A DNA stretch of 54,094 nucleotides from positions 1 through 54,094 of the forward strand of contig DATFXM010000089.1 of the NCBI GenBank assembly GCA_035315885.1. Direction: 5' to 3'. The notes beneath the pieces were generated by a model. The model was not told the origin of the DNA and ran no database searches. It worked only from the letters and a program-made list of their open reading frames with translations. The stretch comes from DATFXM01 sp035315885. Lineage in GTDB: Bacteria > Acidobacteriota > Blastocatellia > UBA7656. Positions 25,798 to 34,779 of this stretch are shown in pieces; position 1 is the stretch's first letter; every line of letters starts with the position of its first letter. The position numbers and the translations under genes are program-made.

Positions 25798-26466
25798 TCA
25801 CACTCGCCGGACGATTGAGGTGTCAGCAAGTTCATCGAGTAGTTCTCTACAAGTCTTGTTTAGCAGCGGATGAACCAGATCGGGAGCGATCTCACACAGA
25901 GGTGTGAGGACGAACCTGCGCAGATGCAAACGGGGGTGAGGCAGTACAAGATCCGTCAGTGCCGCCGACCCACCACCCGCGCCGGAACCCCCCGCTGACA
26001 TTGGCCCGAATGAAAGTACATTCCCATAAATCAGAATATCGATGTCGATCACGCGCGGGCCGTTCGGCGGCCCCCCTCTGCGACCCATTTCAGTTTCGAT
26101 CGACTTCAAAAACTTAAGAAGAACGTCGACCCAGAACAGCGGGTAGTCGTGCGGATGAATCTCAGCATCGAACGTCAAAAAATCAAGCACGTCTTCGCCG
26201 GGGAGCCTCATCGGCGCCATAGCCAGATCTGGAAACGCATCACTCAAGTTTAACGGAGTAGTCCCGACTTCGATCACCTGGTTCAAAAACCAGGGCTGGG
26301 CCGCGTATCCTACCGGCTCGGTCTCATAGAGCGATGACTCCTTCAAAATTTCGAGCCCCTGCGATTGGATGCGTCGCTTAGCCTCCGCAAGGTGCGCCGG
26401 TCGATCGCCAACATTCGATCCCAGACCTAGAAACACCGTGCGAGATGCGTCGTTAGTGCTTGCCAT
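25798..26466 (-). CDS. folK: 6-hydroxymethyl-dihydropterin pyrophosphokinase with two insertions
   Basis: HPPK motifs are clear: FLGLGSNVGDR at the start, SLYETEPVG, and RVIDIDILIYG with the two metal-binding Asp (141, 143). The protein has 222 residues against about 160 in the family. The extra length is in two places: about 72-114 (from LNLSDAFPDL to FWVDVLL) and a Gly/Ser-rich loop at about 153-170 (GGSGAGGGSA). It catalyses a step of folate synthesis. It is upstream of hisZ, separated by octad copy O3, and divergent from the methyltransferase at 26500. Confidence 0.88.
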   Translation of the reverse strand: MASTNDASRTVFLGLGSNVGDRPAHLAEAKRRIQSQGLEILKESSLYETEPVGYAAQPWFLNQVIEVGTTPLNLSDAFPDLAMAPMRLPGEDVLDFLTFDAEIHPHDYPLFWVDVLLKFLKSIETEMGRRGGPPNGPRVIDIDILIYGNVLSFGPMSAGGSGAGGGSAALTDLVLPHPRLHLRRFVLTPLCEIAPDLVHPLLNKTCRELLDELADTSIVRRV

Positions 26467-26499
26467 TTGATATGGCAGCTATCATAGTCATCGGATCGT

Positions 26500-27663
26500 A
26501 TGCGCACAACCAGCGTCACAGTGAATCGACGCGGCGTCGAACGCGCGGTCGCCAGGCACTTGTGGATTTACCGAAGCGATCTGATAAGCAACGGGAATGC
26601 GCAAGGCGGTGAGATCGTACGAGTGCTGGACGCCAAGTCGCGATTTGTCGGATGGGCCCTGTATAGCTCTTCGTCGCAGATCGCCTTGCGGTTTCTCACG
26701 TTTGACGACGTCGCAATCGACCATGAGTTCTGGTCTGCGCGGTTAAAAGCGGCTGAGCAGTTACGCAATCGCGTGGTGTCCGCTGCAACCGCTTACAGAC
26801 TCGTCTACGGCGAAAGCGATTTACTCCCGTCGTTGATCGTAGACCGATACAACGACTGCTTGGTCATTCAAACGTTGTCTCAAGGGATGGAGGCGCTCAA
26901 AAGCCTATGGGTTGAGCTGCTGGTGGATCGCTATCATCCTCGCGCCATAGTTGAACGGAACGAAGCGCGAGTCAGAGACCTCGAAGGCTTGCCGCGCATC
27001 GCGGGCCCGCTGCTGGGCGATCCCGGAGAGTTGATCATCCACGAATTGGATATTCAATATTCGGTCAACCTGATAGAGGGTCAGAAAACGGGCACGTTCC
27101 TCGATCAGCGCGAGAACAGAATTGCGGCCGCGCCTTACGCCAGAGGCCGAGTCCTGGACTGCTTCACATTCCAGGGAGCGTTCGCGTTGCATTTCGCAAA
27201 GGGCTCCGACAGTGTCCTGGCCTGCGACATTTCTCCGACGGCGCTGGCTCAGGCACAAAGCAACGCGCAGTTAAATGGATCAACCAACATCGAATTCGCA
27301 GAGGCCAATGTTTTTGACTTTCTGCATGCGATGGACAGCAGAGGCGAGCAGTTCGACTTGATCAACCTTGACCCTCCTGCGTTTGCAAAGAACCGGGCCT
27401 CGATTGAGGCGGCGATGCGGGGCTACAAGGAAATAAATCTTCGAGCGATCAAGCTGCTGAAGCCGGGCGGGACTCTGGTGACTTCGACGTGCTCATACCA
27501 TATGAGCGAAGAGATGTTCCTGAATTGCATTGCAGAAGCGGCGTCGGATGCTCGCCGATCGGTGCAGATTCTCGAGAAGCGTGGCCAGGCGCGAGATCAC
27601 CCGGTCATGGTCTCCATGCCGGAGACACAGTATTTGAAGTGTGTAATCGCTACAGTCGTATGA
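26500..27663 (+). CDS. RlmI-like class I rRNA methyltransferase
   Basis: The 387-residue protein has an N-terminal PUA domain (about 1-75), a linker domain and a SAM-dependent methyltransferase core. GRVLDCFTFQGAFALHFAKG is motif I, DLINLDPPAFAK the catalytic DPPxF segment, and TSTCSYHM contributes the conserved Cys. Homologues such as RlmI methylate a 23S rRNA cytosine. It is divergent from folK with a short gap. Its TGA stop lies in GAGTGCT heptads. Confidence 0.88.
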   Translation: MRTTSVTVNRRGVERAVARHLWIYRSDLISNGNAQGGEIVRVLDAKSRFVGWALYSSSSQIALRFLTFDDVAIDHEFWSARLKAAEQLRNRVVSAATAYRLVYGESDLLPSLIVDRYNDCLVIQTLSQGMEALKSLWVELLVDRYHPRAIVERNEARVRDLEGLPRIAGPLLGDPGELIIHELDIQYSVNLIEGQKTGTFLDQRENRIAAAPYARGRVLDCFTFQGAFALHFAKGSDSVLACDISPTALAQAQSNAQLNGSTNIEFAEANVFDFLHAMDSRGEQFDLINLDPPAFAKNRASIEAAMRGYKEINLRAIKLLKPGGTLVTSTCSYHMSEEMFLNCIAEAASDARRSVQILEKRGQARDHPVMVSMPETQYLKCVIATVV

Positions 27664-27711
27664 GTGCTGAGTGCGGAGCTTCCGACTCAGAACTCAGAAC
27701 TCAGAACTTCA
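27661..27711. repeat. Heptad arms between convergent genes
   Basis: TGAGTGCTGAGTGCGGAG starts at the methyltransferase stop. After a short centre, the inverse CTCAGAACTCAGAACTTCAG ends at the stop of the minus-strand propeller gene. Confidence 0.75.
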
Positions 27712-30036
27712 GTGCGTAGTAGCGGTGACCTTTGCAGTGCCGACGTTCGAGCTCGAGTCACTCACGCGAAAAGCGATCACGTGCTCGCCCGGCGTCTCAA
27801 ACCGCACCTTGATCCGATAACTCTCGCTAGCCGAATCCGCGATCCCGTCCACCGGAAACACAAGTTGCCACGGCCCTCCGTCAACGCTGTATTCACCTCG
27901 GATAATCCGGCTGGTTGCGTCTGTAGCGTCAAACACTATCTCCGCGGTCTGACCGCTCACCGAAGGACCCGTCACCTTGATCACCGGCGGCGTGTTGTCT
28001 ATTTCGATAGCATCTGTGACTTGTTCATCCGAAAGCGCCAGCTCCGGGGGGTTCGAAGGCGAATCGCTAGCGATTACCTTGAAAAGATACGTGCCATCCG
28101 GAATTCGATTGAGATCGATCGTGTACCACGTCGGCGACAAATTGTTCGCAAGCAGATGCCACTCCTTGTCATTGATCGAACGATACAGAATCTTGTAGGT
28201 CAATGTGTCATCGTTCGCGTCTGACGCCTGCCACGTAAGCGTACGCGCTCCCTTCTGATAGAACCTTCTGGGCGGTATCGAAGCAGTGATCCCAAACAAC
28301 TGCGGGTCTAACCCGCTCGATGCGATGGAAGGATCAATCGCGATCGGCTGCTCCTGAAGCGCGACACCCGACGGCAGCACGGTCAACGACGTGATGTCCG
28401 GAGCCTGGTTCTTTGGAAGGTAGGCGACCACCACCGATTGAAGCTGCGCGATATCGCCGCCGCGCGCGGTCGACGCCGCGCGCCCACCGGATCGACTCGA
28501 AGCTGCCGCTTGCGCATTCGCCTTGAGCGTCGCGCGCCACTGGATGAAGCGCGCCCGCGGACTGCTGATCTGATCTCCAGACGGATTCTTATACGCGGCT
28601 GACCATTCGCTCCAGGTTGCGTCCGGCGTCTCGGTGTTACCGGTTCTGGTCTGCAGTTCTACGTGCCCCGAGCATCGCCAGTTGATCACGCCCCATTGGC
28701 CGGCAAACTTTGCATCGCGTACCGGCGAGGTGTAAGTCCCCTCGCTCACCGTTTGGTTGCTGATTCGATACAACCGGCCGAGGTTGCTGGACGTCGCGTA
28801 CACAGAACCGTTGGCGTTCACTAACGTTGAAATCTGGTCTTCGGGTGATTGAACAAGCAGCGAGCGGGTGCGATCCGACGCCACTTCATAAATGCGACCG
28901 CGGTTGTTTGTGCCCACGAGAATTCTGCCGCCGGTCTCGGGGCTGATGCTGTAGCCCATCGAGTCATTGGCGCGCCATAGTACATCGTTCGTCCCGTCGG
29001 GATTTATTCGAAAGAGTGCGCTGCGAGCACCTTCCGCCTTGCTCTTGGATGCGGCTGTGGGAGTTGCTTCGGGTGTCGTAGCAGAATCCTCGTCGCCCGA
29101 GGTGATGGTAACCGTACCATCGCTTGAAAGCGTCGAGGTCGACGGCACGCCTACAGCCGCGGTCTTGCTCGCGGCCGCTCCACCCGTTTGACTGACTCCA
29201 AGTGCGTAGATCGAACCGTCGGCTGCGGTCGCGATCGAGTGAATCTCCTGTGTGGGAGAATCCAGCACCGCGAACTGCTTTCCGTTAGATCCAATCCGCA
29301 GCACTAGTCCGGACGGGTCAGTTCCGGCCAGCAGGCTTCCGTTCTTGTCCACAGCCAGCGTGAGAATGTTCGTCTCGGTGGTGTCCGCCAGAACTGCCGC
29401 TTTGCCCGCGGTGTCGATCTTGTAGATGACTCCCTTGTCGCCCGTCCCGGCATACAGAGTCGACGTCGCCGGATCGAACGCAAGCGACCAGATATACTTA
29501 TCGGGCGGGTCATAGAACACCGACTCCTGTCCTGCAGCGGTTATCTTGTAGATCTTGCCGTCGGGGGAGGTGCCAGCGTAGACATTGCCCTGCGCATCGG
29601 TGGTCATCGCGGTCACGTCGAGCTCAGGCGCGTCGTAGATCAGCTTGCCTGCACCGCTCGGCTCAACTTTGAATATTCGGCCGTCGTGACCTGTGCCCAG
29701 GTACACGTTGCCCTGAGCGTCGACTGCGCTCGACCAGATATAGGCTTCCTTTGTATCGAAGACCAGTTCCAGAGCCGGCGCCAGGCTGATTGCGCCGTTG
29801 TCGGCAATCGTGATCCCTCGCGCGTCTCCCTTTACAACGTCCTCCTGCCGCGAGATCTCCCAGAACACCGGTCCGCTTGCGAGGGCTGCCGCCTGGCTCA
29901 CAATCACAAAACCTACGGCCGCGAACAGACCAATCTGCACAAGACTCGTTGAGAACGCGCGCCAAACGGGTGTCCGTTTGCTTCGCGCTCCCGCTCTTTG
30001 CTCCATCGTCACAACTCGGCACAAGAATGCATGCAT
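27709..30036 (-). CDS. Secreted or membrane-anchored propeller protein with C-terminal Ig/FN3-like domains
   Basis: The 775-residue protein has an N-terminal signal or anchor (about 30-55). Many repeats of the kind DAQGNVYLGTGHDGRIFKV and DKNGSLLAGTDPSGLVLRI make a WD40/NHL-like beta-propeller (about 80-420). Beta-sandwich stretches with DANDDTLTYKILYRS and DNTPPVIKVTGPS follow, like fibronectin III/Ig domains. There is no catalytic motif. The start at 30036 has a plausible GGGAGTGAGAAG. The S55 peptidase gene is upstream on the same strand but a terminator lies between. Function unknown, probably surface binding. Confidence 0.75.
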   Translation of the reverse strand: MHAFLCRVVTMEQRAGARSKRTPVWRAFSTSLVQIGLFAAVGFVIVSQAAALASGPVFWEISRQEDVVKGDARGITIADNGAISLAPALELVFDTKEAYIWSSAVDAQGNVYLGTGHDGRIFKVEPSGAGKLIYDAPELDVTAMTTDAQGNVYAGTSPDGKIYKITAAGQESVFYDPPDKYIWSLAFDPATSTLYAGTGDKGVIYKIDTAGKAAVLADTTETNILTLAVDKNGSLLAGTDPSGLVLRIGSNGKQFAVLDSPTQEIHSIATAADGSIYALGVSQTGGAAASKTAAVGVPSTSTLSSDGTVTITSGDEDSATTPEATPTAASKSKAEGARSALFRINPDGTNDVLWRANDSMGYSISPETGGRILVGTNNRGRIYEVASDRTRSLLVQSPEDQISTLVNANGSVYATSSNLGRLYRISNQTVSEGTYTSPVRDAKFAGQWGVINWRCSGHVELQTRTGNTETPDATWSEWSAAYKNPSGDQISSPRARFIQWRATLKANAQAAASSRSGGRAASTARGGDIAQLQSVVVAYLPKNQAPDITSLTVLPSGVALQEQPIAIDPSIASSGLDPQLFGITASIPPRRFYQKGARTLTWQASDANDDTLTYKILYRSINDKEWHLLANNLSPTWYTIDLNRIPDGTYLFKVIASDSPSNPPELALSDEQVTDAIEIDNTPPVIKVTGPSVSGQTAEIVFDATDATSRIIRGEYSVDGGPWQLVFPVDGIADSASESYRIKVRFETPGEHVIAFRVSDSSSNVGTAKVTATTH

Positions 30037-30061
30037 CGTAGTTACTTCTCACTCCCGCAAT

Positions 30062-30093
30062 CAAAAAGAATGCCCGCTCCGACGCGGGCGTTC
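30062..30093 (-). terminator. Intrinsic terminator after the S55 peptidase gene
   Basis: On the minus strand GAACGCCCGC and GCGGGCATTC pair with one mismatch around a 6-base loop and are followed by five T. It lies just after the S55 gene and before the propeller gene. Confidence 0.8.
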
Positions 30094-30155
30094 TGTCGAA
30101 TCAAGCAAGTCTGGCCAGCCGGATTAAACGTGCGGATGGCAATCTCCGAGCGCCG

Positions 30156-32009
30156 CTACTTAATAACGTTGACGGTTATGCTTTGCTGCCCGCTGATAAT
30201 AAACCGTGACGGCGGCAACTCGTGCTCAGCAAGCGTGGCCACCTGCAGTGGTGTATATCCACCGGAGGTCCGTTGAGAATTCAACGTCGCAAGCACGGAT
30301 GGCGGCAGGACAGGCATCTCCTCGTTGTTGACTATCGCCCCGGTGCCGGCCCGCAGAACCTTTACGTAGAGCCTGTAGTTCTTCTTCAGCTTGTTAATCG
30401 CTCGAACGAGCTGCCCCAGATCCTTTGGCGCGAACTCAGCCGATGGCATCGCACGTTCAGCCTGGTTTATTGAAGCTCCATCGCCAACCAGAATCGTTAG
30501 CGGGCCCGCCGGCGCGTCAGCCGGGATCACCAGCGGAATACGCTCGACAAACTCTCCACCATTGTCGCTGCGCGCGAACGCCTGAATCTCAATGCTCTCT
30601 CCGCGCCGCACTTCGGTCTTGTCCACCCACAACCGGCTCAACGCTCCGCTTGAACGATTGTCGGTCGAGGTGATGTCCACGTCCATGCTCTCGAGATCGA
30701 CGGCACCGAGTCCGCTGTTGAGCAGAACCGCAAGCGGCTGCGCGACTGCAGCAATTGCAAACATCGCCGTACCGTTGGGCGCGCTGAAGCTGTTGTCCAG
30801 CACGACATCCGGTTGCCCCTTCACACTGATGCGTCCTGAAATCTTTAGTGTCTGACTGCCAACCTGTCTCTCGGTAGCCGACAGCGCCGAGAAAAGAGTT
30901 ATGCGCATCAGCAACGGCGTCAGGAATGAGTCGGACACGACTTCAAAACTGTAGCTCTCAGTTTTTGCGCGGCTGGTGTGCACGGTGATCTTCACCGGCA
31001 ACATGCGGGGCTGCGAGCCAAGCTCACCGTAGACTCCCGTCGAGCGATCCTGATTGATCGAGCCAACCAGCCGTCCGCTGGCCGAGAGCTTGAATGAGTT
31101 GTTCATGTTGGGGACTACGGTTACCACGGATGATTCGGCCATCGGCCACGACGTTACGCCCGAACTCAAGAAGGGGTGGCCGAAGGCGTAGACACGAGTG
31201 CCATCGCGATAGGTCACCGTGCCGGCGGCATCTACGGTGAAGTCTCCCCTCACCAGTTGCACGCTGACCGACGATCCCGGCGCGAGCGTGTTATCGTCGA
31301 ATGGCGCCATTGGCGCAAGCGATGAGCCGCCACCCGCGCCGGCCACCGCCTGGAAGCCCGCTTCGCGCAGGTCGCTGGCGAACAGATCCAAGGCTGTCTG
31401 CGGAATACCGGAGAACGTGATTGGCGTTGCTATCGGCGCGAGTGAGTGTCCAACGTAAGGGCCGAGCGCGCCACTCGAAGCCGCGCGAGGGCCTACCATC
31501 GTAGCCGACGGCGCCGGCAAGAGTCCGGACTTGGAATCTACACCAGTGGAAGCCCCTACAAGCGTGCCGAAGCTTACCCGCTGGTTGGACTGAGGCACAG
31601 CGTGCCTGCCTTCCTCAAAAACGTCAATCATGTACTTGATAGGTGTGATTCCCGCGATAGGCTCGGTCTCAAATGGAAAGGAGTAGGCGACGGCTCCAAG
31701 CAGCTTGCCGTCGATGTAGACCGGGCTCCCGCTCATACCAGCGAACACGCTTGTTCTGGCTACCAGCGGGCCTGACAATCTCGCGATGACAAGACTCTGC
31801 TTAGGGTTCGGCACACCCTCGAGTACCCCAAGGACCTCCACTTCGAATCGTTCCGGTTTCGACCCTTGAAAGACGGTCATGCCGTAGCCTTTCATTCCCG
31901 GACGTACGAGTTCGAGAGGCATAAGAGAGGATTCGCCTCCGCGATTTGCCGCTGAAGCGGCTACTGCCAGAATCGCGGTGAGGAGCAACGAGATCAACAA
32001 TCGTTTCAT
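30156..32009 (-). CDS. Secreted SpoIVB/S55-family peptidase-like protein
   Basis: A clear signal peptide (KRLLISLLLTAILAVAASA) precedes an S55-like domain: PLELVRPGMKGYGMTVFQG, RSVFAGMSGSPVYIDGKLLGAVAY (Ser93 of GMSGSP is the probable nucleophile) and GITPIKYMIDV. The rest of the 617 residues are beta-rich, with VYAFGHPFLSSGVTSWPMAESSVVTVVPN typical of S55 proteins in non-sporulators. In Bacillus SpoIVB cuts SpoIVFA in sporulation; here there are no sporulation genes, so an envelope-stress or secreted-protease role is more likely. AGGAAG lies about 8 bases before the ATG. Lack of a PDZ domain is noted but not tested. Confidence 0.82.
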   Translation of the reverse strand: MKRLLISLLLTAILAVAASAANRGGESSLMPLELVRPGMKGYGMTVFQGSKPERFEVEVLGVLEGVPNPKQSLVIARLSGPLVARTSVFAGMSGSPVYIDGKLLGAVAYSFPFETEPIAGITPIKYMIDVFEEGRHAVPQSNQRVSFGTLVGASTGVDSKSGLLPAPSATMVGPRAASSGALGPYVGHSLAPIATPITFSGIPQTALDLFASDLREAGFQAVAGAGGGSSLAPMAPFDDNTLAPGSSVSVQLVRGDFTVDAAGTVTYRDGTRVYAFGHPFLSSGVTSWPMAESSVVTVVPNMNNSFKLSASGRLVGSINQDRSTGVYGELGSQPRMLPVKITVHTSRAKTESYSFEVVSDSFLTPLLMRITLFSALSATERQVGSQTLKISGRISVKGQPDVVLDNSFSAPNGTAMFAIAAVAQPLAVLLNSGLGAVDLESMDVDITSTDNRSSGALSRLWVDKTEVRRGESIEIQAFARSDNGGEFVERIPLVIPADAPAGPLTILVGDGASINQAERAMPSAEFAPKDLGQLVRAINKLKKNYRLYVKVLRAGTGAIVNNEEMPVLPPSVLATLNSQRTSGGYTPLQVATLAEHELPPSRFIISGQQSITVNVIK

Positions 32010-32483
32010 TTGTACTTCCTGTATGCGGTGCTACTCAAAAGCGCCAATCCTTTGAGGGCGTCCACGGAGCTTCAGAAGAAGGACGGGCATCACGGGCTTG
32101 TCTTCTTAAAACCAGCTTTGATAATAGCCAGCCGCCATTTTCAATGTCAAGAAAAGACTTGTTGGCCGCCAGTGAAAAAGAATTAAGCCCTAAAAGTGGA
32201 CCTGAACCCGCGTATCTAAGGCGTTCAACTCGATACTTCGGGTGTTCATCGAGTCAGCCAATAGAGTCTTGCACCGCGCGTTGTCGGCGTCTGTAGACGG
32301 TATTGATTGGTCTCAAGAACGAGCATTAGACCCGCAAAACAAAGCCACCCGGCAGTATCGGCTTTTTGCGTCCACTCTGATAGACTGCTGACCTCAATCG
32401 AGGGAAACGTGGGAATCAGCTCGAAAAGAACGGATCGCGGATGGTTTCCAGGCGTGAATCGGCGCGTGGCAGGGGCCAATCGA
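32010..32483. other. Gap of 474 bases, no gene supported
   Basis: The space between the divergent S55 and beta-lactamase-fold genes holds frames that run into neighbours only. A weak AAAGCC/GGCTTT hairpin with following T lies at about 32339-32366. No clear promoter was found. Confidence 0.5.
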
Positions 32484-34001
32484 ATGAGTCTTCGAATCAG
32501 AATCGCCGTTGGCTTGTTTGGCACGATTCTTGTTGCTTTTCAGTCGCTCCCCGCTCTCCGTGCCGCCTCCACGCTCACGAGTCCTGTTCGCGCCGGCCTC
32601 AATAACCAGGGCACTATTGAGGAGAGAATCCGCCGGGTTGAGCAAGGTTTGCTTACCGCCATTCAGGTCCCTGGATCGGCCAACACCCACACGCTCGCCG
32701 AACGCATGCGACAGTTGCGCGTACCGGCTGTCAGCATCGCGGTGATCAACAACGGCCGAATCGAATGGGCGAGGGCATACGGAGTGATCGAGTCGGGCCA
32801 GCCCGCGCGCGCAGGAACGACTACGCTTTTTCAAGCGGCATCTATCAGCAAGCCGGTAGCGGCAATGGGTGCGCTTCATTTGGTAGAGCTCGGCCGCCTG
32901 GCCCTGGACGAAGACGTAAACAAACGGCTGATCTCCTGGAAGGTGCCAGAGAACGACAAAACTAAAGATCAAAAAGTCACGCTTCGCAGGCTCCTGAGTC
33001 ATTCGGCAGGCCTCACCGTCCACGGGTTTCCGGGGTACGCAAAAGGCGACCCGGTACCTATCATTGTGCAGGTGCTGGACGGAGAGAAGCCGGCCAACAC
33101 TCAGCCGGTGCGAGTGGACACGGTGCCGGGCACAATCTGGCGTTATTCGGGTGGCGGAATTAGCATCGCGCAGCTCCTGATGATGGACGTTACAGGCGAA
33201 CCTTTTCCCCGGTTCATGCGTGAATCGGTTCTTGCCCCTCTTGGTATGACGAACAGTACCTACGAGCAACCGCTCCCCGAAGCTCGGCGAGCGCAGGCGG
33301 CGAGCGGTCACCGTCCGAATGGTGACGTTGTCCAGGGCAAGTGGCACACTTACCCCGAGATGGCCGCCGCTGGGTTGTGGACCACCCCCACCGACTTGTG
33401 CAAGTTCGCGATCGAGATTCAAAAGTCCAGGGCCGGACAATCGAATCGAGTGCTGTCGCCTGAGATGACCAGCCAGATGCTCCTCGTGCAAAAAGGGAAA
33501 TGGGGACTCGGGATCGGCGTTGATGGCAAGGGAAAGAACCAGGAGTTCAGCCATGGAGGCTCGAACGAGGGCTTCAGGTGTCAGCTTGTAGCCTATACCG
33601 AGCTTGGCATGGGCGCCGCGGTGATGACTAACTCCGACACTGGCGGGCAGATCGCCGAGGAGATCCTGAGGGCGATTTCCGCCGAGTACGGCTGGCCTTC
33701 TCTTAAACCGGTCGAGAAGCCCGCGTCGAACGTCGACCCGAAGACGCTCAAGCAATTTGCCGGCAAGTACACCCTGTTGAACGGCCCGCTGGAAGTTACC
33801 TTCGTGGATAGCCATCTCGTGCTCAACGCGCCCCACGTAGGTATCCTCGACGCCGACCTTGCGCCTGAATCCGATTCCTCATTCCTGCTTACTACGATGG
33901 AGAACATTACCATCAGTTTCGAAAAGGACTCCGGCGGCGAGGTGAGCGAGATGGTCGTCAAAGTTGGAGGGCAGACGTTCAAGGGAAAACGCGCCAAATA
34001 G
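32484..34001 (+). CDS. Secreted class C beta-lactamase-fold serine hydrolase
   Basis: From ATG 32484 (AGGGG upstream) the protein has 505 residues with a signal-like segment (5-28). The three active-site motifs are present: SISK with Ser120 and Lys123, YSG with Tyr221, and HGG at 357-359. A C-terminal lipocalin/DUF3471-like beta domain follows (about 410-505). Family members include beta-lactamases, esterases and D-aminopeptidases, so penicillin hydrolysis should not be assumed. The open frame extends 59 codons further upstream to 32307 but without a ribosome site. The CpsB gene starts directly after its stop. Confidence 0.85.
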   Translation: MSLRIRIAVGLFGTILVAFQSLPALRAASTLTSPVRAGLNNQGTIEERIRRVEQGLLTAIQVPGSANTHTLAERMRQLRVPAVSIAVINNGRIEWARAYGVIESGQPARAGTTTLFQAASISKPVAAMGALHLVELGRLALDEDVNKRLISWKVPENDKTKDQKVTLRRLLSHSAGLTVHGFPGYAKGDPVPIIVQVLDGEKPANTQPVRVDTVPGTIWRYSGGGISIAQLLMMDVTGEPFPRFMRESVLAPLGMTNSTYEQPLPEARRAQAASGHRPNGDVVQGKWHTYPEMAAAGLWTTPTDLCKFAIEIQKSRAGQSNRVLSPEMTSQMLLVQKGKWGLGIGVDGKGKNQEFSHGGSNEGFRCQLVAYTELGMGAAVMTNSDTGGQIAEEILRAISAEYGWPSLKPVEKPASNVDPKTLKQFAGKYTLLNGPLEVTFVDSHLVLNAPHVGILDADLAPESDSSFLLTTMENITISFEKDSGGEVSEMVVKVGGQTFKGKRAK

Positions 34002-34766
34002 ATGATTGACATTCACAGCCACGTTCTACCGGAAACCGATGACGGCTCACACAGTCTCGAGGAATCGATCGAGATGTGCCGGCTTTCGGCCGCCGACGGC
34101 GTTCAAACGATTGTCGCAACGCCGCACGCCCACGACGGGCTGCATACGACTCACGCTCCGGATACATTGCGCTCAAGGCTCGAGCAACTGAACTCGAAGC
34201 TTGGAGGCAAGCCTCGGGTGGTGATCGGCTGCGAGCTGAGGTTCACCCACGACGTCTTCAAGCACATTTGCATCGACCGTTCGGCGCCTACGATCAACGA
34301 TGGGCCTTATGTGTTGGTGGAGTTTCCGCACATGGTAGTGCCTCCGGGAAGCGAACGGCCTCTGTTTGAGCTGCTAAACCAGAACATAAAGCCAATAATC
34401 GCGCACCCCGAACGCAACCAGCAGCTCATGAGCGACCCGCAACGATTCTACGATCTGGTGGAGATCGGTGTACTTGGACAGCTCGATACGGGTTCGCTTA
34501 CGGGCCAGTTTGGCAAGCAGGTTCGCCAAACCGCGGAGATTTTGCTCGAAAACGGTTTGGTTCATTTCTTGGCGAGCGATTGTCACAACACTCGGAACCG
34601 GCTGCCGGGGCTTTCAAAAGCTATGAGTCTGGCGGCGGAGCTTGTCGGAGAGGAATACGCGCAAGCGATGACGCTCGAGAACCCTGCGGCGGTGTTAGAG
34701 GGGAATCCAATTCCTTTCAGGCCCGAGGGTACCCCGCCGAGGAAAAAGAGAAGGTGGCTTTTCTGA
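34002..34766 (+). CDS. CpsB/CapC-type PHP-domain tyrosine-protein phosphatase
   Basis: The 254-residue protein starts MIDIHSHVLPETDDGS, the hallmark of CpsB/YwqE phosphatases. Further metal ligands lie in ATPHAHDG, HPERN and ASDCHN. These enzymes dephosphorylate BY-kinases or their substrates in capsule and exopolysaccharide control. No polysaccharide genes are adjacent here; the upstream beta-lactamase-fold gene abuts it (TAG then ATG) and suggests co-expression. Confidence 0.85.
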   Translation: MIDIHSHVLPETDDGSHSLEESIEMCRLSAADGVQTIVATPHAHDGLHTTHAPDTLRSRLEQLNSKLGGKPRVVIGCELRFTHDVFKHICIDRSAPTINDGPYVLVEFPHMVVPPGSERPLFELLNQNIKPIIAHPERNQQLMSDPQRFYDLVEIGVLGQLDTGSLTGQFGKQVRQTAEILLENGLVHFLASDCHNTRNRLPGLSKAMSLAAELVGEEYAQAMTLENPAAVLEGNPIPFRPEGTPPRKKRRWLF

Positions 34767-34779
34767 GAGCAGTAGCCAC

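Noticed and set aside
32339..32366. AAAGCC/GGCTTTTT inverted repeat
   Set aside because: Stem of six with a loop of 13 and no gene upstream; too weak for a terminator.
32394..33836. 480-codon minus-strand frame opposite the beta-lactamase-fold gene
   Set aside because: Shadow of a well-supported gene with all three active-site motifs on the plus strand.
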